A stretch of 64,000 bases of DNA from Symsagittifera roscoffensis (Eukaryota > Xenacoelomorpha > Acoela > Convolutidae), in the NCBI RefSeq assembly GCF_963678635.1, contig NC_087070.1, positions 33,743,955-33,807,954 of the forward strand. Reading direction: 5' to 3'. Position numbers and translations under genes: made by a program. Under the pieces are notes generated by a model, which searched no databases, was not told the DNA's origin, and saw only the letters and a program-made list of their open reading frames with translations. Each line of letters opens with the position of its first letter. Within the stretch, counting starts at the first letter, position 1. Below, in pieces: positions 1 through 11,200 of the stretch.

Positions 1-180
1 CTGAAGACTTTTGACTCCTGTTCTCAACCATTCTGCCTGAAACCGTCTCCCCTTTGTCAGTCCGGATTCGTGTGATCCTTTTCACAAAAAAAGGTCTTTC
101 ATTGAATTTCTCTGTTTCTCCGATATAAATCTCTTTGGGCTATCACTCAGCTTAGATATCCCTGACTTATCTAGACTCAT
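1..180 (-). pseudogene. gag N-terminus of element A (partial, frameshifted)
   Basis: The minus strand reads ATG at 180-178 and then begins MSLDKSGISK, matching the gag start of element 1 (MSLDKSRIPK at 8235). About 33 codons in, near a run of T's around 90, the frame shifts and meets a stop. The homologous sequence then continues in another frame through the RTDKGETVSGRMVE-like segment up to the window edge. This basic stretch is the very N-terminus of Gag; the capsid and zinc knuckles lie outside the window. It is broken, so no product is expected. Confidence 0.75.
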
Positions 181-3113
181 TTTTAATTTATCACTTCTAA
201 CTGCCTATACACTCAATTCGATTTCTAGTGTCCTTTTAATATGACTACTTATAACAATAACACAACACAATAATTTTCAAACGTTCCTATTAAATAGTGA
301 CCACGAATCCTTGTATGTTATCACAGTAGCGTGTATACAATTTATTCACAGTGATCGATTATTAGTTGTAAAAAGTGAAGCTAGCACAGTATGATGATAT
401 CAGTCTATTAAAAGATAGTGTTCTCACAACCCAATCAAGCACAAATATTATTGATTTAAAACCAGAAATAACAAAAATAAGAATATTTTCTATGAAAAAC
501 GTATGTGTTTTGTACTTTTGGTCGGTCGCAATTCAATAGTCGAACATTTTTCTAAAGAAAGAGCTTTCCCTGTTTGTTGCTGAACCAAACAGACTAAACT
601 TGAAGGCAGTAATTTTCTCAAGTGGGCGCATATTGCACCCCCCGAGTCCTGTGTTACCTATCTGCCTTCGGACTGCCCGAGCTAGACCTACTAAAATCCT
701 CAGGGCAATCACTTTTCTCAAAAACGTTTTGGATTTCAATCCACACCAATGAGTTACACACTCTTGTTCAATTTAGACTTAGTGTCGCGAATGTCCGAGC
801 TTAGACCTGTTTTGTTTTGGCTTGGTTTTTTATAAAAGGCAAGTTACCAGTGCAGTCACTGGTTCCCAGCCTATCTCCTAATAACCTAATACCTTTGACT
901 AATTTCTTTTCTGTTGTCTTCTTAAATCTTGACAAAACAAAACCCCTTGGATTGAAAAAAATAGGACCCCTCCGGATTGGCAAAATTGGCCTCTCCGGAT
1001 TGGTAAAAACAGGACCCCTCCGGATTGGCAAAAATAGGACCCCTCCGGATTGGCAAAATTGGGACCCCTCTGGATTGGTAAAATTGGGACCCCTCTGGAT
1101 TGGTAAAATTGAGACCCCTCTGGAATGGTGAAAATAGGACCCCTCCGGATTGGTAAAAATAGGACGCCTCGGGATTGGCAAAAATAGGACCCTTTCGGAT
1201 TGGCAAAATTGGGACCCCTCCGGATTGGGACCTCTCCGAGTTTGTAGAAATAGCTTCTTGGAGGCTTTCTAATTTTTCACCCGATACCCTTACGGATGCG
1301 TTCTCCGATGCTTTTATGCTGTTTGAACTAACTAGGAAGGGTGTTTCGTCTTTCCCAAGACCCTTCCGGATTGTAGTTAAGCCTCTTATTTGACGATTCA
1401 CCCTAACGCTGAAGGGTCTTATCGTTAGCCTAGTTTCGACTTGACTAGGATTTCCTGGTGCCCTTAGCCTTCCCTTTTCGTCTAGAGCAGCGTAAAATTG
1501 CCTTATTCAACCGTTACTACCCTTTGGTAGGGGTGTAAGGGCTTCCCAAAAAAATTTTATAAAACGTGAAGGGTCTACCTTCCCGAATTGGTGATTTTGC
1601 TAAAAACAATCCTAAAAAATTTTCACGCTCATTTTTTTGAGTAAATGATGTTTTAAATAGTAAGCTCAGCTACTTTCCGATCTAATGGTGTCACGATCAA
1701 CTGGATCTGTCCACTAGTTCCAAAGTTATTAACCAAAGCGTCTTTTTTCTAATGTCAAAAAATTTCTCTCTTATAGGTTCCGCCTAACTTTTTTTCGCAA
1801 TTTTGTTCTTTCTGATCTTAAAATTTTTGATCCGAGCTCAGAAGGGCTGTACTTTTCTATTTCAATGCAAAAAACCCGATCTAAAACGTTCTAGCTGAAA
1901 AAAATTGCCAAAAACTATGCTATTTCGACCCCTCCGGATTGATGAATCCACTAAATCAAACACGTTAAGTTCGATTTCTCAGTAACCCGGAAGATTATCG
2001 GCAGACGGGTTTCAAAACCTGTCGGTTCACTAGTCGATGTTGTCCGAACAACAATTTTTACTGTCTCAACTCAAAAATTTCAAAAATTTTTTTTCTTTAT
2101 AGTGTTTCGTTTTTTCAAAAATCACTTAAATTCGGTTTTTGGTACCCAAATTGTTCCAACCACTTCTGAACTAAACTCAACCGGTTCTACCTATTATAAT
2201 AGTACAGTTACAATGTACCTCACTAATTTAGCGCTTTTTTCCGTTTCAAAAAATTAGATATCTCAAAAATCGCGATTTTGGGGGGGGGGGGGGTCAAAAT
2301 ATCGCTATTTGGACCCTATAAACCGGTCCGCTTACTGTTTTTTTTTTACTGAAAAACGATATAGGAGTATTAATATAGACTGTAAAAATAATAATACTAG
2401 TAATACTATACCCCTCCGGGTTTGTTCAATATCCGAATTAGGGTGCTTAACTCGGAAATTCGCAGTTTGGTGAAGGGTCACTACAGTGCAGTACTGTCGC
2501 TCCTTGAACTGCTTGCCGGATCAGTCTTCTTCATTAATCCCGAGATCCTTCCGGATTGAGAGCAAATTAGCATTAACGTGCTTAAATACTCAAATAACCC
2601 TACAGTACAAGCACCACCAACGGGCCACAAAAATGATCGTAACGATCCTGACTGATATAAATGCCGGAACAACAATGTATCTAACAACAATAAACGGGAG
2701 GGTCGGATCACATCTCATCTGGGGGAATATTTCTAGTAATTTAAAAAAAAATTTTTTTTTTACTGTTTTTGGTTTATTCGGTTATTCTTTATGTTTTTCT
2801 GTTTTTCTTGGGTACTATACTACTTTTTTTTGGTTTCTTGTATATCTTTAAGTGTTTTTGGTCACGGTGCACTCAGGAAATGACGGGACCGCGAATCCCC
2901 CCAACCTTCCTGGTTCGTGTCTTAACTAGGTTAAAAAGCTATTCACGAGAATCCGGAAGGCTTCCGCGTTCCGAACTACCCCTCATCCCCGGCGGTTAGA
3001 GCCTTATTAAGGGCGTTATTATGAGCATCCGCTCGGCGCGGAGTGCTCGTTAACGGTTCTGCCGGTCATGATATTAAAAAGAATAACACCCAGGAGCGCC
3101 ATAAAAACATCTA
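181..3113 (-). other. Leader (5' UTR) of element A
   Basis: About 2.9 kb separates the LTR from gag, very long for a Ty3/gypsy leader. It has many stops in all frames, and the small ORFs within it come from the minisatellite or from chance. It is homologous in inverted orientation to 5693-8234 and 38458-40542. It carries a 25-bp minisatellite (967-1226), scattered copies of a CCGGARGGGTC-like motif, and a run of 14 G on the plus strand at 2280-2293. Just inside the LTR, on the minus strand from 3101, is TGGCGCTCCTGGGTG, a possible primer-binding site set 12 bp from the LTR edge. This is the most complete leader in the window. Confidence 0.7.
967..1226 (-). repeat. 25-bp minisatellite in the leader of element A, about 10-11 units
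   Basis: Imperfect tandem units of about 25 bp read on the plus strand as CCCCTCCGGATTGGCAAAAA followed by TAGGA or TGGGA. In the element's own orientation the core is CCAATCCGGAGGGGTC. Variants swap GGCAAAAATA, GGTAAAATTG and GGTGAAAATA. The same array lies at the same place in element 1 (about 5 units) and element 2 (about 8 units), so copy number varies. The ORFs that cross it translate the repeat and are not genes. Confidence 0.9.
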
Positions 3114-4011
3114 TGTAACATTCCTTCGGAAGTACATACCGACGGAAAATAAAGCTAAAATATAAAATGACTGGCCGGCGTCTAAACAAAGCTCTACATG
3201 CTTTTCACCGTCTCTACCAAAGCCAGTTCTTTTGGTGGTCTTTCTAACATAGGGTTGATAAAAACGGTACTGTTCTCCGGCTTCGACCAGAACGCTCAAA
3301 TTAACGTACTTGCGAAAATAGTGAGCTCATGGCTGGGTCTCAGTATCCCCAGACCACGAGGTCACTCCTAAAAACAGGGCTACTTCTATTTATTATATTA
3401 CTATTGTTTTTGTTCAGTAGATAAAAATCATCATCTCCATCGAAGATGGATCAACCCTTTCGCTCAACTCCTAGCTTCTCATCAAAACGAATCTAGATGT
3501 TAATTAAATTCAATTCAGGACATAACCAGGAAGCTAAAACTTAGTTTTTATCAGTTCGAGTCTAAGTCTCAAGACCCCTCCGGATTCCTGAATCCGGGGA
3601 AACTACACTCTTATTTACTCTCCAGAAGGCTGAATTCACAGTTCCACCACCCTTCACCGTTGGCGTTTATGGCTTTGTAACAATTGTAGCGACACAATCG
3701 TTACAACTTGGAGCGGTCTCTGCTAATACTCTGTCGCATTTTTCTATTTCATGTCGTTGTTTCTATCGCATCTATCGTTGTTGTTGTGTTTTTCTCTCTG
3801 ATTTTTCTTCAGAATGGCCGTTTCAGCATTTCTCAGAAATGTGACGTCATCATTCTAAATTTTAAAAATTTAAAATACAAGAACATTCTGACCTTCACAT
3901 TTTGTTCAATTGTTCAAATAACGTCGCTAATCTACTAAAACTGCCAATTCTCAAGGTCAGCGGCTAATAATTCAAAATGGCTTTTTTTGTCAATTCTGGT
4001 CGAATGTCACA
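3114..4011 (-). repeat. LTR of element A (5' LTR, full length, 898 bp)
   Basis: In element orientation it begins TGTGACATTCGACC at 4011 and ends GGAATGTTACA at 3114, so it has TG...CA ends and about 10 bp of near-inverted termini. It contains TGACGTCA at 3842-3849 and the CCGGATTC/GAATCCGG hairpin at 3575-3599. It belongs to the same LTR subtype as 4477-5407. The flank at 4012 is non-repetitive. Its partner LTR is outside the window, so target-site duplication cannot be tested. Confidence 0.85.
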
Positions 4012-4476
4012 AAATGAGAATATACAATGTGGTCAAGAAATATGAAGAAAAAGTTAGCCGTGTTTGATTGCACATAGATGGTGTTGCACAGCGATGCCCA
4101 GCCGTTGTCCTAAAAATAGAAAACTGCGTTTTTCTTGAGTTTTAGCATCAATGCGGCGGGAGAGTTCTTTCAAAAAGTTATAGCGGGTTTCACCTATACC
4201 TCCAAGGGTCTCGATTGCAACAGTTTAAATCCCTTAAGCGCGATGGATGCTAAGCCACTCAAGAGAAATCCCGTAGAACCTGTTTGCAAGCTCTGCTCAA
4301 GTAGAAACATTTGCTGATGTCAAAAATGTGGAAGGTGCCGCTTAGTTCCTAGAGTATAAATTGGATGTTAGCGAAACGCGTTTGACCCAGTGAAGTCCCA
4401 GTTGTTGTCCCAGATCGCAAGTCTGTCTAAAAACTTTTTCAACGACTCAAGTTCGGGCACCTGCTAACTTCCGTAA
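4012..4476. other. Non-repetitive spacer between head-to-head LTRs
   Basis: This is the only stretch over 300 bp with no second copy in the window that I can see. It is bounded by outward-facing LTR termini (…TGTCACA at 4011 and TGTGAC… at 4477). It contains an open stretch at 4135-4317 of 60 codons starting with TTG, with no ATG at its beginning and no recognisable motif, so I do not call it a gene. It may be original host DNA into which two elements inserted on opposite strands, or the loop left by a palindromic rearrangement. Confidence 0.5.
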
Positions 4477-4646
4477 TGTGACATTCGACCAGAATGGACG
4501 AAAATGCAGACTCGGCAATTTCGAATTATTAGTAGCTAACCTTCCGAAATAGCAGTTTTGAAAGATTAACAGTGTTATTGGAACGATTAGTCAAACTGTG
4601 AAGGCTAGAATATTCTGGTGTTTCAAATTTTTCAAATTTCGATCGA

Positions 4647-4654
4647 TGACGTCA
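4647..4654 (+). promoter_or_regulatory. CRE-like palindrome TGACGTCA in the LTR
   Basis: A perfect TGACGTCA octamer, the consensus for ATF/CREB bZIP factors, lies about 170 bp into the LTR. The same octamer at the same relative place is in the LTRs at 3842-3849, 26192-26199, 28436-28443 and 34453-34460. The LTRs near 37586, 57757 and 59088 lack it; the last two keep only a half site. Conservation across copies suggests an LTR promoter element. Activity is inferred from the motif. Confidence 0.45.
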
Positions 4655-4914
4655 TATTTCTGAGAAACGTCAAAATCGGCCATTTTGGAAGAAATCCAGA
4701 ACTAAAACACAACAACAATAGTTGCGACGGCGATAACAACGATATTTGCGATAAAAAACAACAACGAGAGTTGAAATAACAGCAGAGTTAGCAGAGACCG
4801 CTCCGAGTTGTAACGATTGTGTCCCTAAAATCGTTACAAAGCCATTCACGCCAACAGTGAAGGGTAGTGGAACCGTGAATTCAGCCTTCTGGAGAGGAAA
4901 CAAGAGTATTATTT

Positions 4915-4939
4915 CCCCGGATTCAGGAATCCGGAGGGG
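4915..4939 (+). promoter_or_regulatory. Conserved LTR hairpin CCCCGGATTC-AG-GAATCCGGAGGGG
   Basis: Near-perfect inverted repeat with a 2-base loop. Homologues, some with compensating or small changes, occur at 3575-3599, 26442-26466, 28864-28888, about 34703-34727, 35744-35770, about 36816-36840, 38000-38024 and 59529-59553. Its 3' arm (ATCCGGAGGGG) is also the core of the leader minisatellite. In RNA it would form a stable stem-loop; in DNA it could be a paired protein site. Confidence 0.5.
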
Positions 4940-5122
4940 CCTTGAGACTTGGACTCGAACTGATAAAAATTAACTTTTAGCTTCCTGGAGATGTCCTGAA
5001 GTGAATTGCAAACATCCAAATTTGTTTTCAGATCATGAGATGCCAGGAGTTGAGGGAAAGGGTTGATCCATCTTCGATGGAGATGATGATTTTTATCTAC
5101 TGAACAAAAACAAAAGTAATAT

Positions 5123-5128
5123 AATAAA
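5123..5128 (+). terminator. Candidate polyadenylation signal AATAAA in the LTR
   Basis: AATAAA lies about two thirds of the way into the LTR, where a U3-R boundary with 3' end formation would be plausible. Related LTRs keep AATAAA or a close variant after a shared AACAAAAACAA segment, for example 26650-26670 and 34900-34920. The site is assigned on motif and position only. Confidence 0.35.
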
Positions 5129-5407
5129 TAGTAGTAGCCCTGTTTTTAGGAGTGACCTCGTGGTCTGGGAATACTGAGACCCAGCCATGAGCTCACTAAA
5201 TTTGCATGTAAGTAAGTTAGTTTGAGCGTTCTGGTCGAAGTCGGAGAACAATAACGTTTTTGTCGACCCGATGTTGGAAAGATCACCAAAAGAACTGGCT
5301 TTGGTAGAGACGGTGAAATGCATGTAGAGCTTCGTTTAGACGCTGGCCAGTCGTTTTATAGCTTAGCTTTATTTTCCGTCGATACGTACTTCCGGGCGAA
5401 TGTTGCA

Positions 5408-5495
5408 TATCTTAATTGAAAGTTTTTTTTACTTAAATAGGGGCCATAAAAGATGTCAGACATGCGGATTTGCTATGATAAGGCTTGTGGAAATT
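5408..5495. other. 88-bp spacer between inverted LTR ends
   Basis: It starts TATCTTAATTGAA and contains GGGGCCATAAAAGATG. It lies between the 3' end of a plus LTR and the 3' end of a minus LTR fragment. The same spacer lies between the full inverted LTR pair at 35195-35287. It does not resemble the leader start seen at 38458 or 3113, so it is not the normal primer-binding region. Confidence 0.6.
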
Positions 5496-5692
5496 TGTAA
5501 CATTCGCCCGGAAGCACAAATCGACGGAAAATAAAGCTAGGTTCTAAAACGACTGGCTAGTTTCTAAACACAGCTCCACATGCTTTTCATCGTCTCTGCC
5601 ACAGCCAGTTCTTTTGGTGGTCTTTCTAACAACGAGTCGACAAAAACATTACTGTTTCCGGCTTCGATCAGAACTCTCTAATTAACTTATTT
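5496..5692 (-). repeat. Inverted LTR fragment inside the 5' region of element 1
   Basis: It begins TGTAACATTCGCCCGG, the 3' LTR end read in reverse, and matches about the last 200 bp of a minus-strand LTR such as 3114-3310. It stops at about 5692, where leader sequence equivalent to about 2810 (reverse) takes over. It replaces the first roughly 300 bp of leader, including the candidate primer-binding site, so element 1 could not start reverse transcription normally. Confidence 0.75.
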
Positions 5693-8234
5693 ACAAGAAA
5701 AACAAAAAACATAAAAAATAACCGAAAAAACCAAAAACAGTAAAAGCATTTATAAAAAAATCAGTAGAAATAATCCCCCAGACGAGATGTGTTCCGACCC
5801 TCCTGTTTATTGTTGTTAGATACATTGTTGTTACAGGCATTTATATCAATCAGGGTTGTTACGATCATTTTTGTGGCCCGTTTGTGGGGCTTGTACTGTA
5901 GGGTTATTTGAGTATTTAAGCACGTTAATGCTAATTTTCGCTCAATCCGGAAGGGTCTGCTGATTTGCGCTCAATCCGGAAGGGTCTCGGGAATAGTGAA
6001 GAAGACTGATCCGGCAAGCAGTACAAGGAGTGACAAGAAGGGGCTCAACGACAACAACAGTAGATTGTTGGGTATCGTTAACTAGTTTTGTATCCCTTTT
6101 GGTACAAAAAATAAGTTAGTAATCAGTGGGGGGCTCGACAGTGCTGCACTGTAGTGACCCTTCACCGAACTGCGAATTTCCGAGTTAAGCACCTTAATTC
6201 GGATATTGAACAAACCCGGAGGGGTATAGTAATACTAATTTTTTTACTTATACAGCCTATATTAATACTCCTTTATCGTTTTTCAGAGAAAAACACAGTA
6301 AGCGGACCGGTTTTTAGGATCAAAATAGCGATTTTTGAGATATCGATATTTTTTGAAACGGAAAAAAGCGCTAAATTCGTGAGTTACATCGTAGCTGTGC
6401 TAGTATAAGAGATAGAACCGGTTGAGTTTAGTTCAGAATTGGTTGGAACTATTTTGGTACCAAAAACCGAATTTTCGTGATTTTTGAATAAACGAAACAC
6501 TATAAAATCAGAAAATTTTTTGAAATTTTTGAGTTAGGATAGTAAAAATAGTTGTTCGGACAATTTTCACTAGTGAACCGACAGGTTTTAAAACCCGTCT
6601 GCCGATAATCTTCCGGGTTACTGAGAAATTGAACTTAACGTGTTTGATTTAGTGGAATCATCAATCCGGAGGGGTCCAAATAGCATGGTTTTTCGCAATT
6701 TTTTTCAGCTAGAGCGTTTTATATCGGGTTTTTGCATTGAATTAGAAGAGTATAGGCCTTCTGAGCTCGGATCAAAACGTTTTAGGCTAAATAGAACAGA
6801 ATTGCGAAAAAAGTTAGGCGGAACCTTTAAGAGAGAAATTTTTTGACTTTGGAAAAAAGGCGTTATGGCTAATAACTTTGGAACTACTGGACAGATCCAG
6901 TTGATCTTGGTACCATTAGATCAGAAATTAGCTGAGATTACTAATAAAAAAATCAACTATTCAAAAAAATAAGCGTGAAAATTTTTTAGGATTGTTTTTA
7001 GCAAATTCATCAATTCGGAAAGTAGCCCCTTCACGATTTATAAAAAACTTTTTTTGGAAAGCCCTTACACCCCTAACAAAGGGTAGAAACGGTTGAATAA
7101 GGCAATTTTAAGCTGTTCTAGAAGGCACAAGAAAACCTTAGTCGAGCCGAAATTAGGCTAGAGATAAGACCCTTCACCGTTAGGGTGAATCATCGGATAA
7201 GGGGCTTAACTTCAATCCGGAAGGGTCTTGGAAAGGACGACACACCCTTCCTAGTTGATTCAAACAGCAGACTAGCATTGGAGAACTTATCCGGAAGGGT
7301 ATAGGTTCGAAATTTAGAAAGCCTCTGAGAAGCTATTTTTACGAACTCGGAGAGGTCCCAATCCGGAGGGGTCATTATTTTTACAAAAACGGAGGGGTAC
7401 CAATCCGGAGGGGTCTAAATCTTTACAAAACAGGAAGGGTCCCAATCAGGAAGGGTCCGACTTTTGTCAATCCGGAGGTGTATTATTTGGTCAAAGATTA
7501 AAGAAGACAACAGAGTAGAAAGTAATTAAGGATATTAGGTTATTAAGAGATAGACTGGGAACCAGTGACTGCACTGGTAACTTGCCTTTTTGTAAAAATA
7601 CGAATCAAAACAAAACAGGTTTAAACTCGGACATTCGCGACACTAAATCTAAATTGATCAAGAGTGTGTAACTCAATAGTGTGGACTCGAATAAAAAACG
7701 TTTTTGAGAAAGGTGACTGCCCTGAGGATTTTAGTAGGTCTAGCTCGGGCAGTCGAAAGGCAGATAGGTAACAGAGGACTCGGTGGGTGCAATAGAAGCC
7801 CACTTGAGAAAATTACTGCCTTCAAGTTTTGTCTGTTTGGTGCAGCACCAAGCAGGGAAAGCTCTTCCTTTATATACAAGTTCGACTATTGTACTGCGAC
7901 TGACTACAAGTACAAAACACATACGTTTTTCGTAAAAATTTTCTTATTTTGTTATTTCTGGTTTTAAATCAATAATATTTGTACTTGAACACAATATCTT
8001 TTAATTAGACTGATAACACCATACTGGGCTAGCTTCACATTTCACAACTAATAATCAATTATCGTGAATAAATTGTATACACGCTGTACTGTGATAACAT
8101 ACAAGGATTCGTGGTCACTATTGAATAGAAACTTTTGGAATTTATTGTGTTGTGTTATTATTATCAGTAGTCAGATCAAAAGGACACTAAAAGTCGAACT
8201 GAGTGTAAAGATAGTAAGAAGTGATAAAGTGAAA
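5693..8234 (+). other. Leader (5' UTR) of element 1
   Basis: It is homologous to the minus strand of 181-2810. It has dense stops and no supported gene. It contains a doubled 30-bp segment with CAATCCGGAAGGGTCT at about 5943 and 5973, single copies of the same motif near 6663 and 7215, and a shortened minisatellite at 7351-7490. ORFs in this stretch are short and are not preserved between copies. Confidence 0.7.
7351..7490 (+). repeat. Leader minisatellite of element 1, about 5 degenerate units
   Basis: Units share the CCAATCCGGAGGGGTC core, here spaced irregularly and with internal losses, for example ACAAAAACGGAGGGGTACC. It sits at the same place as the arrays at 967-1226 and 39548-39738, but is shorter and more decayed. 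Confidence 0.8.
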
Positions 8235-11200
8235 ATGAGTCTAGACAAGTCAAGAATACCTAAACGAGTTAATAGCTCTAGAAAATTCATACCTAAAAAG
8301 CAAAGAAAAGTAAGGACCGACCCTTTTGTGGAAAGGATCACACGAACCCGGACCGACAAAGGGGAGACGGTTTCAGGTAGAATGGTTGAAACCAGGAGTC
8401 AGAAGTCCTCAGAAGAGCGAAAAGATATGCTAGAAGTGGAGGTCCATCCGGACCAGGCCATGAATAAGAACCGGGAGATACATGGACCGGAGGGGAGAGG
8501 AAACAAAAGGCTGGCGAGTGAATCTACTCCGGTAGAACAAGGCCAAGATTTTGCCACTTCCACCGGGACATGGACCGAGAGGAGATGTCGGAACTGTCCG
8601 ACATCTCCACTGAAATTGTGGCAACTATAAGATCTCCCCGAGACAACACCATGATGGCAGGCGTGACGGAGAAACAGGCAACGTCCTCATCGTTTTCAGA
8701 AAGAGCGAAGAACACTTTCGGAAACATCTTTCCAATCACAATGGGAGTGGGTACAGGAGATGAACGTGAATCCCAGAAGGAAGAAGAGGACGATGATGAG
8801 CAAGTTGACTTTGGATCTCGAGTCAGCCTCAATAGTTCGACCCAGGAGAATGAGGCATACACCGACAGAGAGACTGTAACCATGGACAAATTTGGTGTGG
8901 TGAGAACGATAAGCAAAGACACAAACACATCCGGTCAGTCAAGAGAGTTTGTGAGTATGACAAACTCGGAAACGCGAAGTGGGGAGAATAGAAACATAGG
9001 GCTAAGCAACGCATCGGCGGATCCAGAGGTGCATAATGAAAAGACGTCGTGGCAGAGAATCAAAGCCCGAATCTCGACCAGCACAAATCTCAAAGCCCGA
9101 ATCTCGACCAGCACCTGGGATCGAGAGGGTGACACCGCCACTTGTGACGCCACAAGTAGATAACGGAGCATCAAATGAAGAAGCTTTAAACAACATAGTG
9201 GGCAGTATAGGAGAACAAAATGAACAGATGTCCATAAGAATGAGTGAACTAGAGAGAGCAGTCCACATTGAAGGGGAAAGTCTGCGGGAAGAAATAAACC
9301 GCAATAGACCAGAAGTTGGTAGAGGCGAAAAACGCTTGAAGGAAAGAACGGATGAACACATGGCGAAGAACTGGTCGCGGATGACAAAGGAAGCAGAACA
9401 AAGGGAGTTACGGTTAAGAGACGACATGGAGAAAATGAGAACTCAACAAGAGCAGACTCTTGGGACTCTTGACACAAAGATAGATGCGATGATGAAGAGG
9501 CGAATTCAGGCTATCATGGATAGGTTGGACGGGCTACTAGGTAACAAGAGTGGACGAAGAGAAGGGGAACCGAACTCGAGAGGTCCCATCAGGTGGCCGA
9601 GGATGAACTTCAATGTCGAACAGAATAGGAGAAGGACATATGGATCCACTAGAGGTAGGGGCAGTTTAGCAGGCTATGCCACTGGAGATAATAGAACATG
9701 GGGCCCACACTTCAGAGGAAGTTCAACTGGCAATAGACAGACTTCAAACGAACGACCGACGCAAGGCACACATGCAACGGGGAGAAGTGATTACAGGAAC
9801 AGGAGTCATGCAAGCCCAAGGATGAGTCATGCGAGCCAAGGAAGAAACAATCCCGGCGATTCGGATAGAAGGGATATACCAAATACAGAACCCTTATCAG
9901 GGGGCGATGATACTCAGGCGGGGCATTCAAGAGATGCCACAGCAATGGCCACAGCCTTTGACCCTCCAAACAGGTCTTTTGAGACATTCCTGACGAGATT
10001 ATCCAGAACCAATGAACGCAGTGAAAAGTCCAGCAGATTCTTTAAGAAACCAAGATGCTATAAAGACGAATCTGACGGCTGCATTGACACCTGGATAGAG
10101 GTGATGAAACTGCATTTTGAGGAAGAAGACCTGTCAGAAAGGCAGGAGTGCAGTGCACTCACCAGTAACTTGGAAGGGACAGCCCTAAACTGTGTGATGA
10201 TCAAAAAGCAATATCAGCGGGATTTTTGAAATCTTTTTAAATCGTTTTGGCTCAGGGGTGCAGGGACACCGGGCAATGATGCGTTTCGAGAAAAGGAGGC
10301 AACGAGAAGATGAGACGATGGACAAGTTTCTAGACGATTTGGAGATGCTTAGAAGGCGTAGCCAACCGGACGAGTCGAAAAGGAGGATGAACCTGGCGGT
10401 AGCCTCAAAATTCATCAATGGTGTGAAGAATGATGAACTTCGAACAATGTTAGCAACGCAATACACACCACTATCAACCAATGTGCCAACACCAGAGGAG
10501 TTGAGGCTCAAGTCAAAAGAATATCTTTTGCTGAAACCTCCATCCAGATCTGGATATTACAAGAACAATTATGGCAAATTTAACAACGGAGCAGCAAACC
10601 AAGGGAATAACTGGTATAAACCAAAGGAAGATATAGACAGATATTGCAGTTCGACGGACCACCATGTGTCAGCATGCCCAACTTACAAACAGGTTTTAAC
10701 AGGTTAAATAGGTTTTAGCCTTGAGGACGAAGATGCGTCAGAAGTTGACCATGAGTATTTCATGAGAGGAGTAATTGCAAAAATCGGCCCAAAGTGCTTC
10801 TTTTGTAACTTGGAAGGTCATTTGAAATCAGACTGTCCGCAATTCTGGGATGCTGTAGCAGACATCAAGCATCCACGGCATAAGGAAGCTTTATCGGGTG
10901 AGAAAGCCAGCAAGGCTCGCCTATTGAGTGAAGCGGAGGCGCGCAGAAAAGACAAACCGCAAGAGCTGGCGACAAAGAAAATGCAAGCGGTAACAGAAGA
11001 GATATGCGAACCGGGACCAGTGACTGCGGCCGATGACTTCAAGATTGATTACAGGGCAGCCGCGAGGGATGCTCTAAATAGAGTGCAGCAGGAACTGGTG
11101 ACAAAAGAGATCGAACAGAAAGTGAAACTCGAATTAGAGAATGAGAAACTACAGGAAAAACTGAACGCCTTCCAGGAATCAGAGTTCGAAGAAACGAAAG

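Larger units (their letters stand above)
1..4011 (-). mobile_element. Element A: 5' end of a minus-strand giant Ty3/gypsy element
   Basis: Read on the minus strand this is an LTR (4011 to 3114), a long leader and the first codons of gag, running off the window at base 1. It is colinear with the start of element 1 (4477-8400), so the two copies lie head to head with 465 bp between them. The identification rests on this colinearity, on the gag start at 180-178 and on LTR ends matching the other LTRs. Everything downstream of the first gag codons lies outside the window. Confidence 0.85.
4477..5407 (+). repeat. LTR upstream of element 1 (full length, 931 bp)
   Basis: It starts TGTGACATTCGACCAG and ends GGGCGAATGTTGCA. 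It contains TGACGTCA (4647-4654), the hairpin at 4915-4939 and AATAAA at 5123-5128. It is followed not by the usual leader start but by an 88-bp spacer and an inverted LTR fragment. From about 4750 onward it is nearly identical to 34560-35194, which points to a recent copying event between the two places. Confidence 0.85.

Noticed and set aside
967-1226. Short regular repeats as a possible CRISPR array
   Set aside because: Units are contiguous 25-mers with no unique spacers, and the setting is an animal retroelement leader.
801-1401. Several overlapping ORFs on both strands with repeats such as NPEGSYF or RIGKIG
   Set aside because: They translate the 25-bp minisatellite. No other copy keeps them open at the same place, and the repeat is non-coding leader.
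4135-4317. 60-codon ORF in the unique spacer as a host gene fragment
   Set aside because: It begins with TTG, has no recognised motif and is short enough to occur by chance.
8064-8234. Upstream in-frame extension of gag
   Set aside because: The 57 codons before ATG 8235 are not kept in element A or element 2, where the leader is interrupted. Homology of the coding part begins at 8235.
1-8400. Long terminal inverted repeats of a Maverick/Polinton-like DNA transposon
   Set aside because: The inverted arms are two head-to-head LTR-leader ends. Each has TG...CA LTRs and gag at its far end, and there is no DNA polymerase B or packaging ATPase.
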